From Planctomycetaceae bacterium UBA6894 (GTDB taxonomy: Bacteria > Planctomycetota > Planctomycetia > Gemmatales > Gemmataceae): a DNA stretch of 6,542 bases. Within the stretch, counting starts at the first letter, position 1. Each line of letters opens with the position of its first letter. A program made the translations under genes and the position numbers. The stretch covers positions 850 to 7,391 of the forward strand of contig DKBS01000037.1 of assembly GCA_002451275.1 (NCBI GenBank), in the 5' to 3' direction. Shown here piece after piece: positions 1 to 5,935 of the stretch. The notes under the pieces are model-generated. The model saw only the letters and a program-made list of their open reading frames with translations, did not search any database and was not told the DNA's origin.

Positions 1-774
1 ATTCTGGACGGCATTCTCGCCGGCCCCGACTGGTCCCAGGTGGCCCGCGGTTCGGTGGTCCCCAGTTTGCCCATCAACCAGGCAGGGTGGATGGCCCTGG
101 TTGCCACCTTGGGTACCACGCTCGCGCCGTGGGGATTGGCCTTCATCCAGTCCTATGCGGTGGACAAGAAGATTCAGGTGTCCGATCTGGGCATGGAAAA
201 GGTGGAAGTCATCATCGGGTCGTTGCTGACCGGCGTCATCGGCATGGCCATCGCCGTGGCATGTGCCGCCACGCTGCATCCGGCCAAAATATCGGTGAAC
301 GAGGCCCATGATGTCGCCGTCTCTTTGCAGCCGCTGGCCGGAAAATTCGCCACCTTGCTGTTTGGTGCCGGTTTGCTGGGGGCTTCACTCCTGGCGGCCG
401 CGGTGGTTCCCCTTGCCACTTCCTATTCCATCGCCGAGGGTATCGGAGCTCCCGCCTCACTCCATCTCGATTCCAACCATTTCCACCTTTTTTACGCTGT
501 TTTCATCGGCCTCACGGTGGCCGCCGTCAGCGTGGTTTCCCTTCCGGGCCTTCCCCTCATTCCGCTCATGTACACCAGCCAGGTGGTCAATGCGGTCTTG
601 CTGCCCCTGCATGTGATCGCCCTGCTACTCCTTGCCGGTAACCGTCAGGTGATGGGGGAGCACTTCCCGGGCAATAAGGCCTTGGCCTTCGGTTGGCTCT
701 TCCTTTTCCTGATTGTCGCCTGTGTCCTTGCGCTGGTGGTTTGCTGGCTAGCGGAACCGGTTTCGGTTCCATAG
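1..774 (+). CDS. Nramp-family metal ion transporter, C-terminal part (5' end outside window)
   Basis: The frame is open from base 1 to the TAG at 772-774 (257 residues visible), so the start lies upstream; the GTG at 40 is only an internal codon. About six hydrophobic segments are visible, near residues 29-53, 65-92, 115-145, 159-180, 185-213 and 226-250. They match TM6 to TM11 of the Nramp/SLC11 fold. Family signatures seen are the unwound TM6 motif (GTTLAPWGLAFIQSYAVDKK, residues 38-57), the TM8 stretch SYSIAEG, and TM10 with QVVNAVLLPLHVI followed by GNRQVMG. Nramp proteins import divalent metals, usually Mn2+ or Fe2+, across the inner membrane by proton coupling. The canonical TM6 motif has a metal-binding Met then Pro-His; here it reads Ala-Pro-Trp (residues 42-44). 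This resembles the divergent Nramp-related branch that includes Mg2+ transporters, so substrate is uncertain. The metal-binding TM1 motif is outside the window. Family assignment is firm; ion specificity is not. Confidence 0.88.
   Translation: MLDGILAGPDWSQVARGSVVPSLPINQAGWMALVATLGTTLAPWGLAFIQSYAVDKKIQVSDLGMEKVEVIIGSLLTGVIGMAIAVACAATLHPAKISVNEAHDVAVSLQPLAGKFATLLFGAGLLGASLLAAAVVPLATSYSIAEGIGAPASLHLDSNHFHLFYAVFIGLTVAAVSVVSLPGLPLIPLMYTSQVVNAVLLPLHVIALLLLAGNRQVMGEHFPGNKALAFGWLFLFLIVACVLALVVCWLAEPVSVP
753..770. other. Small perfect stem-loop at the convergent gene ends
   Basis: GGAACCG (753-759) and CGGTTCC (764-770) form a perfect 7-bp stem with a GTTT loop, inside the last codons of the transporter gene. 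It lies 18 bases past the hydrolase stop codon on the opposite strand. There is no T-run on either side, so it is not a classical intrinsic terminator. It could still stop or stabilise the 3' ends of the two converging transcripts, but it may also be chance in coding sequence. Confidence 0.3.
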
Positions 775-788
775 CCTTCCGAACACCC

Positions 789-2096
789 CTAGCCGGGCAG
801 GTACCCCTTGAACCGGATCAGGGGCTCCCCGTTGTTTTGGTAGGCAGGGGGCAGGGGTGAGAGCCAATCGCGGATGGCATCCTTCAACGCATAGGCGAAG
901 AAGTGGTTGCCCCGGGGCGTGTAATGGCCGATGTAGTAGCGGTCCACATATTCCTTGGCTGACAGCTTGAAAGTGTCGAACTCCGCCACATGGGCAGGCA
1001 GGCTGTCCACCAGCGGAATGCCACGGGCTTTCAGGTGATCCTTGAAATATCGGGGATGCCAATCGACATGGTCCGGGTCGCCGGGCTTGGTGCGGTTGCA
1101 CGCGTGCCAGACCGACCCCACCGGGTAGCTGAGAAGCACCATCAACTGCTTGCCTTTGGCTATGCAGAAGGCGTGCAAGCGGTCCATGATCTCCATGCCC
1201 ACCTTCACGGCATAGGCGTGGAGGATGGCGGTCGCGCCCGCCTTGATCGTTTCGGGTTTGGAAACATCGGGCGCCTTCGCGCCGCACTTGGCAGCGGTCG
1301 CCTCGAGCGCACTCCCATCCAGCACCGCCCCGGTGCGTTGGGCGAAGAGCAGGTGTGCGATTTCATCCTCCCGGAACGACTGGACGAGAAAATCCAAATC
1401 GCAAAGTTGGTACAGCGATGATTCGGTGGGGCAAAGGCTGGGCTTTTCCACCATCTTGCCCTGGGCATCCAGGCGGGCGTGCACCCAGGGGTTGGCGTGG
1501 AACATGGTGCCGGCCATCGATTGCAGCACATTGTCCGGGAAGGCCAGCCAGCGCCAGGCGTACACGCTGCGCAGGTGGTCATCCCCCCAGATGTTGAAAA
1601 GGATGTTCTTGGCTCCGAGGTCGGTGGCCTCGGTCCGCAGCAGGCGCTTATAGGCCTGGTACACGCCGAATCCGCCGATACCGAAATTCCGCACGGGTTC
1701 GCAGAAGTGGGCGGCGAGGATCTCCTGCCAGGTCTCGCCATCGCTGACCTGGTGTCCCTGTGTGAAGCTGTCACCGTAAGTGTTGATCCGGCAGGGTAGG
1801 TCCGGGAAGTTCACCTGCTGGCGCTGGCCGGTGGGTTGGTAGCGTGCCAGTGTGTGGCACCCGTCAACCCCATCACGGACAAACGAGTTCCGCAACAGAT
1901 AGCCCAGTTCCGGATCAAATTTGGCCCAGACCTGGGCTTTGGGATCCAGAAACCGGTCCAGGGTTTCCCGCTGCAGGCCCTGCGGCCGCAAGAAGGTCCG
2001 CAGGGCCTCGTCCGCGGAACCGTTCCGGGCCAGGGCCGCCGAGGCCGAGGCGATGGCCGGCAGGGTGGCGAGGAATTCACGGCGAGTGGGGAACAT
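789..2096 (-). CDS. Tat-exported SGNH/GDSL-like hydrolase
   Basis: The product is 435 residues, probably an exported esterase or acyl/acetyl hydrolase of the SGNH superfamily acting on an unknown ester. The N-terminus (TRREFLATLPAIASASAALA) carries a twin-arginine motif at R5-R6, a hydrophobic stretch and an Ala-x-Ala site near residue 23, so export by the Tat pathway is likely. Block I is GDSFTQGH with the nucleophile Ser110. Block II is NFGIGGFGVYQ (137-147, oxyanion glycine). A block III-like NIWGDDH lies at 168-174, where Asp replaces the usual Asn of G-x-N-D. The C-terminal GHYTPRGNHFFAYAL (390-404) supplies the likely catalytic His391. A segment of about 190 residues between blocks III and V is longer than in minimal SGNH enzymes. 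The ATG at 2096 is supported by GGAGA eight bases upstream. The start overlaps the regulator's end by 20 bp, suggesting co-transcription. The superfamily is well supported; the substrate cannot be read from the sequence. Confidence 0.82.
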   Translation of the reverse strand: MFPTRREFLATLPAIASASAALARNGSADEALRTFLRPQGLQRETLDRFLDPKAQVWAKFDPELGYLLRNSFVRDGVDGCHTLARYQPTGQRQQVNFPDLPCRINTYGDSFTQGHQVSDGETWQEILAAHFCEPVRNFGIGGFGVYQAYKRLLRTEATDLGAKNILFNIWGDDHLRSVYAWRWLAFPDNVLQSMAGTMFHANPWVHARLDAQGKMVEKPSLCPTESSLYQLCDLDFLVQSFREDEIAHLLFAQRTGAVLDGSALEATAAKCGAKAPDVSKPETIKAGATAILHAYAVKVGMEIMDRLHAFCIAKGKQLMVLLSYPVGSVWHACNRTKPGDPDHVDWHPRYFKDHLKARGIPLVDSLPAHVAEFDTFKLSAKEYVDRYYIGHYTPRGNHFFAYALKDAIRDWLSPLPPAYQNNGEPLIRFKGYLPG

Positions 2097-2817
2097 CGGC
2101 GGTTTCTCCAGTGGATGGTTTGCCCAGAAGGCGCTGCAGGGTGTGTTGCCGGTTCAGTTCCATCGCCTGCTCCGCCGCGTCCGGGTCCCGCCGGCAGAGG
2201 GCATCGACAATGGCGGCGTGTAGGTGCTGGCTGGTGGCGGAATCACGCGGGGAGGCTGTGGTGGAATCCATCGAGGCCCGGAGGAATTCCAGCAGCGATT
2301 CCAGCAGTGCGGTCATCAACCGGTTGCCGCCAATGGCCATCAGGCGCAGGTGGAAGGCCTGGTCCCGCAGCAGGCTTTCTTCCCGGGGGATGCCGGGCTC
2401 ATCGATCGCCAGGGCCAGGGCCTTCAATTCGGCCAGTTCCTCGTCGGTGGCCTTCAGGGCGGCGTTTCGGGCGGCGTGGCCCTCCAGCACCCGGCGAAAC
2501 TCGGTGAACTCAACCAGGTCCCCCGTCGAGATGGCCAGGGAGGACCGGAGCAACAACGCGCAGGACCGGATGGTGTCGGCCCCGCCCACAAACATGCCAC
2601 TCCCGCGGCGAACTTCCACCAGGCCCAGCGAAACCAGCCGGCCCACCGCTTCCCGAAGGGCGTTGCGGCTGACCGCCATGGATTTGGCCAACTCCGCCTC
2701 GGTGGGAAGCCGGTCGCCTGCCCGCAGTCCCTTGGCCCGAATGAACCGGGTGAGGGATTGGACCACTTCATCCACCAGCGAAGGCCGAAGCGGGAGGCTG
2801 GGACTTTCCGGAATCAT
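2077..2817 (-). CDS. GntR-family transcriptional regulator, FadR/FCD subfamily
   Basis: The product is 246 residues, a typical length for the subfamily. Residues about 11-78 form the winged helix, with the hallmark run GDRLPTEAELAKSMAVSRNALREAVGRL, then LGLVEVRRGSGMFV as the wing. Residues about 103-230 are an all-helical FCD ligand-binding domain (EFRRVLEGHAARNAA, then DQAFHLRLMAIGGNRL, then HAAIVDAL). Asp152, His156 and His200 sit where FCD domains bind a metal ion and a small carboxylate effector. The usual last His falls on Asn222, with His225 one turn later. Such dimeric cytoplasmic regulators usually repress a neighbouring operon until an organic acid binds. The gene is first in a minus-strand unit; its stop codon lies 20 bp inside the hydrolase gene. 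No strong Shine-Dalgarno precedes the ATG (a lone GAG about 11 bases upstream). A perfect palindrome 22 bp upstream is a likely binding site. The ligand is unknown. Confidence 0.94.
   Translation of the reverse strand: MIPESPSLPLRPSLVDEVVQSLTRFIRAKGLRAGDRLPTEAELAKSMAVSRNALREAVGRLVSLGLVEVRRGSGMFVGGADTIRSCALLLRSSLAISTGDLVEFTEFRRVLEGHAARNAALKATDEELAELKALALAIDEPGIPREESLLRDQAFHLRLMAIGGNRLMTALLESLLEFLRASMDSTTASPRDSATSQHLHAAIVDALCRRDPDAAEQAMELNRQHTLQRLLGKPSTGETADVPHSP
2105..2109 (-). promoter_or_regulatory. Ribosome binding site of the SGNH hydrolase
   Basis: On the minus strand the sequence reads GGAGA, eight bases before the ATG at 2096. It lies inside the final codons of the upstream regulator gene. 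This supports the chosen hydrolase start and would allow translational coupling to the regulator. Confidence 0.65.
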
Positions 2818-2839
2818 GCCAAAGGACTCAAAAAGTTAT

Positions 2840-2857
2840 TTGTAGGACATCCTACAA
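2840..2857. promoter_or_regulatory. Perfect 18-bp palindrome, candidate operator of the GntR regulator
   Basis: TTGTAGGA (2840-2847) and TCCTACAA (2850-2857) are exact inverted repeats around a CA centre. The outer edge lies 22 bp upstream of the regulator's ATG, where a promoter or transcription start would be expected. FadR-type GntR dimers bind short inverted repeats with GT...AC half-sites, and this palindrome has that form (TTGT...ACAA). I infer that the regulator binds here and represses its own operon with the hydrolase. It lies about 280 bp from the divergent protease start, so control of that gene is less likely. I could not define clear -35/-10 boxes for the minus-strand promoter. 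Confidence 0.65.
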
Positions 2858-2894
2858 GTTGTTCGGGGTAAAAAATAGCCCCAGATTGCCACAC

Positions 2895-2922
2895 CCCGCC
2901 TTTTGGTGAGCCAAAAGGCGGG
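2895..2922. repeat. Strong intergenic inverted repeat (12-bp stem, 4-base loop)
   Basis: CCCGCCTTTTGG (2895-2906) and CCAAAAGGCGGG (2911-2922) pair perfectly around TGAG. After one mismatch two further pairs extend the stem to 2892-2925. Neither strand has a T-run next to it, so it is not an obvious intrinsic terminator. It sits between divergent genes, where no transcript needs to end. It could be a REP-like interspersed palindrome, a protein-binding site, or a structured 5' leader if the regulator's transcript starts further upstream. Confidence 0.6.
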
Positions 2923-3042
2923 ATGGTGCGTAGAGGAACACAGAACTCCCGCGCAGTGGCCTGCCCCCGGCCAACCAATCCTTCCGAAAAGTTGCCGGTG
3001 GTAGGGACACTCCGGGTTGCGCTGCTTGGGTGGGCTGGTGAA

Positions 3043-3048
3043 TATACT
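3043..3048 (+). promoter_or_regulatory. -10-like box, possible promoter of the protease gene
   Basis: TATACT matches the sigma-70 -10 consensus at five of six positions and stands out in GC-rich surroundings, about 95 bases before the protease ATG. No good -35 hexamer lies at 16-18 bp spacing; the nearest candidate, TTGCGC at 3017, is 20 bp away. Weak prediction only. Confidence 0.25.
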
Positions 3049-3129
3049 TCGCTAGGAATTTGAACCCAGCCCCTTGCCGCCCTGGATTTGCCCGGGGTGG
3101 GGGTGAGTTGGTTGCTGTTCGGCACAGCC

Positions 3130-3135
3130 GGGGGA
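3130..3135 (+). promoter_or_regulatory. Ribosome binding site deciding the protease start
   Basis: GGGGGA ends six bases before the ATG at 3142 and three bases before the in-frame ATG at 3139. This spacing, and the signal peptide that follows, favour 3142 over 3139 or the upstream in-frame TTG at 3088. Confidence 0.5.
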
Positions 3136-3141
3136 TGGATG

Positions 3142-5715
3142 ATGCGCTTGCGCCAAAGTTGGTGGGTGGCGTCGCTGGTGGCGATGGTGGCGGGTGGATG
3201 GCTACCGGTCCGTGCCGAGGAGGTGGAGCAGGCTCCACCCACCGGGCGCACTCTGGTGCTGGTGGCCGGCGCCGGTTCCTTCAAGGATCCGGCCATCAAG
3301 GCTCGCCCCGGCGCCGAGAAGGATGCCAAGGCCCTGTACAGCCTGCTGACCGATGGCAAGCACCTGAAGGTGGCACCCGAGGACGCCAAGCTGCTCCTAG
3401 GGGCCGAGCAGGCCACCCGCGAAGCCTTTCTGAACGGCATGAATTGGCTGGCCAAGGAGGCCAAGCCCGGTGACACCGTCATTCTCGGCCTGTTCGGGCA
3501 AGGCGGCCCGCAAACAGATGGCGGCGACCGCCGTTGCTACTTCCTTGCCGACAGCCAGTTTGCCACCCGCGATCGCAGTGCCGTGGGTGAATCGGAAATT
3601 GCCGACGCGCTGAAGAACCTGAAAAGCCAGCGGGTTGCCACATTCCTGGATGTGAATTTCAAGGGCTACACCGCACCCGGCAAGGGCATTGCCGAACCTA
3701 CCCTGGGCCAGACCCCCTACCGTGAATTTCTCGGCGACGACGGCACGGAGGAGCACGCTCCCCTGACCGGCCATGTGGTTTTCCTGGCCACCAACGGCCT
3801 GCAGCCCTCGCTCACCCTCCCCGAGGGAGAGGGGATCTTCACCAAGGTGGTGACCGACGGTCTGGCCGGCAAGGCGGACAACGAGGGTGGCGAACCCGAC
3901 GGCCGCGTGACCGTGGACGAACTCACCGAATACATCGACAAGCAACTGCCCGAACTGGCCCGCCAGGTGGGCAAGACCAAGGAAGAGAAACAGCAGTTCC
4001 CCTTCGTGCTGGGTGGCCGGGCCAACCACTACCAACTGACCCGCAATCCCGAGGCGGCCGAGAAAGCCGCCGCCGAGTCTGCCGCGTTCGAGGCGCTGGT
4101 GAAGGCCGGCAAGATTCCCGCCCAGTTTGAGGCAGAGGGGCGTAACCTGCTGGCGGCCATGCCCAAGCTGGAAGTACAGCGTTCCCTGCGCAAGCAGTAC
4201 CAGGCCCTTGCCAAGGGCGGTGAGCTTGCGGGGTTCGAGGCCAAGCGCAACGAGCTGCTGGCCAGCGCCAAACTCTCCCCCGAGGCCGCCGCCGATTTCG
4301 CCAAGACCGTGAAGAAGGCGATCGACCTGCTCCAGCGCGAGTATGTCAAGGAGATCAAGCCGGGCCAGATGGCCGCCTGGGCCATCCAGGGGCTGTACCG
4401 CCGCGTGGAGGAGAAGGTTCCGGCGGACATCGCCGCCCAGCTTGAGAAGCCCGAAACCGTCACCGGCGACGCCATCAGCAAGCTGCTCAGCGAGGCCCGC
4501 ATGAAGCTGGGCCGCCGCGAGGACTTGGATAAGGGCAAGGATGTGGACATCACGCTGCAGCGCATGATGGTCAACATGGACCCCTACACCACCTACATCG
4601 ACGCCGAGACCAAGGCGACGCTCGACAAGGAGATCCAGGGCAACTTCACCGGCATCGGCGTGCAGATCCGCAAGGACAGCGTCACCGACATGCTGCTGGT
4701 CGTCACGCCCATCAAGGACAGCCCCGCCTTCAAGGCCGGCATCCAGGCTGGCGAGATCATCACCAAAATTATCCTGGATGTGGATAACAAGGGCAACAAG
4801 CTCGACAAGCCCGAGGTCGTCTCGACCAAGGGGCTGGCCACCAACGACGCGGTCAAGAAGATCCTGGGCAAGCCCGGCACGCCCGTGACCATCTGCATCC
4901 AGCGCGAGGGCGAGCCGAAGGAGCGCGAGATCAAGCTGATCCGCAACCGGATCGAGGTGGAGAGCGTGCTGGGTTACAGCCGCAAGCCGGACGCCACCTG
5001 GAACTGGTTTGTCGATCCCAAGAGCAAGATCGGCTATATCCGCCTGACCAGCTTCGCCCGCAATTCGGCCCGCGACATGGCGCGGGCCCTCGACGAGATG
5101 CGCAAGCAGGGGATGAAGGGCCTGGTCTTCGACCTGCGCTTCAATCCCGGCGGCCTGCTCGACAGCGCGGTGCTCATCTCCGACATGTTTATCGACGACG
5201 GCCTGATCGTCAGCATCCGTCCCCGCGGTCGCCAGGAGACCCAGTTCTCCGGTTCCGCCGAGAACAGCCTCAGCGACTTTCCCATGGTGGTGATGGTCAA
5301 TGGCGGCAGCGCTTCGGGCAGCGAGATCGTCTCGGCCGCGCTGCAGGACCACCACCGCGCCTGGGTGATCGGCGAGCGCAGCTTCGGCAAGGGCAGCGTG
5401 CAGAACATCCGTGAATTCGGCGACGGCGAGATCAAGCTAACCACCGCCACCTTCTGGCGGCCCAGTGGCAAGAACCTGAACAAGTCCAGCACCGGCGGCA
5501 AGGATGAGGACACCTGGGGCGTGAAGCCCGACCAGGATGTGAAGCTCACCCGCAAGGAGCGGGACGACCTGTTCGAGGCCCTGCGTGATTCCGAGGTGAT
5601 CCAGGGGGCCGGCGGCAAAAAGAAGACCGACGACGACAAGCCCCCGTTTGTGGATACCCAGCTCCAAGCGGCGCTGACCTACCTGCGCGGCCAGTTGCGC
5701 GTCAGCCAGCGCTGA
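3142..5715 (+). CDS. Secreted protease: caspase-like (inactive) domain fused to PDZ and S41 C-terminal processing peptidase
   Basis: The product is 857 residues. Residues 1-25 are a Sec signal peptide (MRLRQ, hydrophobic core, VRA cleavage site). Residues about 35-300 match a caspase-like C14 fold: TLVLVAG, the GAEKDAKAL helix, PGDTVILGLFGQGG, YFLAD, VATFLDVNFKG, and a GIFTKVV...DGRVTVDELTEYI end. The catalytic His position is Gln120 (GQGG instead of GHG) and the Cys position is Asn172 (DVNFKG instead of DxCxxG), so this part should be proteolytically dead. Residues about 302-400 are Ala/Lys/Glu-rich and helical. From about 465 (MMVNMDPYTTYI) comes the S41 region, with a PDZ domain at about 500-600. 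The core then follows with FNPGGLLDSAV and GSASGSEIVSAAL...GERSFGKGSVQ. Ser725 and Lys750, 25 residues apart as in Prc/CtpA, form the dyad. S41 peptidases cleave protein C-termini in the periplasm. The gene stands alone and ends at a strong terminator. Alternative starts are ATG 3139 and TTG 3088. Confidence 0.93.
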   Translation: MRLRQSWWVASLVAMVAGGWLPVRAEEVEQAPPTGRTLVLVAGAGSFKDPAIKARPGAEKDAKALYSLLTDGKHLKVAPEDAKLLLGAEQATREAFLNGMNWLAKEAKPGDTVILGLFGQGGPQTDGGDRRCYFLADSQFATRDRSAVGESEIADALKNLKSQRVATFLDVNFKGYTAPGKGIAEPTLGQTPYREFLGDDGTEEHAPLTGHVVFLATNGLQPSLTLPEGEGIFTKVVTDGLAGKADNEGGEPDGRVTVDELTEYIDKQLPELARQVGKTKEEKQQFPFVLGGRANHYQLTRNPEAAEKAAAESAAFEALVKAGKIPAQFEAEGRNLLAAMPKLEVQRSLRKQYQALAKGGELAGFEAKRNELLASAKLSPEAAADFAKTVKKAIDLLQREYVKEIKPGQMAAWAIQGLYRRVEEKVPADIAAQLEKPETVTGDAISKLLSEARMKLGRREDLDKGKDVDITLQRMMVNMDPYTTYIDAETKATLDKEIQGNFTGIGVQIRKDSVTDMLLVVTPIKDSPAFKAGIQAGEIITKIILDVDNKGNKLDKPEVVSTKGLATNDAVKKILGKPGTPVTICIQREGEPKEREIKLIRNRIEVESVLGYSRKPDATWNWFVDPKSKIGYIRLTSFARNSARDMARALDEMRKQGMKGLVFDLRFNPGGLLDSAVLISDMFIDDGLIVSIRPRGRQETQFSGSAENSLSDFPMVVMVNGGSASGSEIVSAALQDHHRAWVIGERSFGKGSVQNIREFGDGEIKLTTATFWRPSGKNLNKSSTGGKDEDTWGVKPDQDVKLTRKERDDLFEALRDSEVIQGAGGKKKTDDDKPPFVDTQLQAALTYLRGQLRVSQR

Positions 5716-5726
5716 AACACAACCGG

Positions 5727-5764
5727 CCGCTTGTCAAGCGGTCACAGGTTGGGAAAACCGTGAC
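5727..5764 (+). other. Two stem-loops in the 3' untranslated region of the protease gene
   Basis: CCGCTTG (5727-5733) and CAAGCGG (5735-5741) form an inverted repeat around one base. Directly after it, GTCAC-A-GGTT (5741-5750) pairs with AACCGTGAC (5756-5764) around the loop GGGAA, with one bulged A. The two share base 5741 and may compete. Neither has a T-run. They lie between the protease stop and its terminator and could protect the mRNA 3' end or be chance pairing. Confidence 0.35.
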
Positions 5765-5799
5765 GGTCAGGTAAACAGTTCCAGCCCTGACGACCTTAG

Positions 5800-5831
5800 G
5801 CCCCGCCTTTCTGGCGGGGCTTTTGTTTTTT
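5800..5831 (+). terminator. Rho-independent terminator of the protease gene
   Basis: GCCCCGCC (5800-5807) and GGCGGGGC (5813-5820) form a perfect 8-bp GC-rich stem with loop TTTCT, followed at once by TTTTGTTTTTT (5821-5831). This is a textbook intrinsic terminator for plus-strand transcription, about 85 bases after the protease stop. No A-run precedes the stem, so it should work in one direction only. It separates the protease from the downstream lipoprotein gene. Confidence 0.94.
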
Positions 5832-5935
5832 ACTCAAGTTTGTTTGCCAGTTGGCCGGGAGGGGGCAAGTGTTAGGCGCGTCTGATTGTAGTTGTGGCGC
5901 CCGCTGCGCCGCGTGTCGCCGGGAAATTTCGCACC

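Larger units (their letters stand above)
2818..3141. other. Intergenic region between divergent genes
   Basis: This gap of about 320 bp separates the minus-strand regulator from the plus-strand protease. It holds the palindrome at 2840-2857, the stem-loop at 2895-2922, a -10-like box at 3043-3048 and the protease ribosome binding site at 3130-3135. Frames on both strands here are proline-rich or overlap the protease gene. None has a recognisable domain or convincing start, so I see no additional gene. Confidence 0.7.

Noticed and set aside
40..42. GTG as a start codon for the transporter
   Set aside because: The frame is open to base 1 and the Nramp fold needs TM1 to TM5 upstream, so this is an internal valine of a truncated gene.
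1836..2871. Several long plus-strand open frames opposite the regulator and hydrolase
   Set aside because: They are antisense to genes with strong family motifs. Their Arg/Gly/Pro-rich low-complexity translations are typical of shadows.
2895..2922. The intergenic stem-loop as a Rho-independent terminator
   Set aside because: No T-run follows it on either strand and no gene ends nearby toward it.
3088..3090. TTG start for the protease
   Set aside because: It would add 18 residues ahead of an otherwise standard signal peptide. The GGGGGA at 3130-3135 points to the ATG at 3142.
2814..3482. A 222-codon minus-strand open frame across the intergenic region and the protease start
   Set aside because: It overlaps the protease signal peptide and caspase-like region, has Ser/Pro/Arg-rich composition, no recognisable motif and no convincing ribosome binding site.
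3397..5355. A 652-codon open frame on the minus strand, opposite the protease gene
   Set aside because: It lies entirely antisense to a protein with clear caspase-like, PDZ and S41 motifs. Its translation is His/Gly/Leu/Ala/Asp-rich with no domain, as expected for a shadow frame opposite a GC-rich gene.
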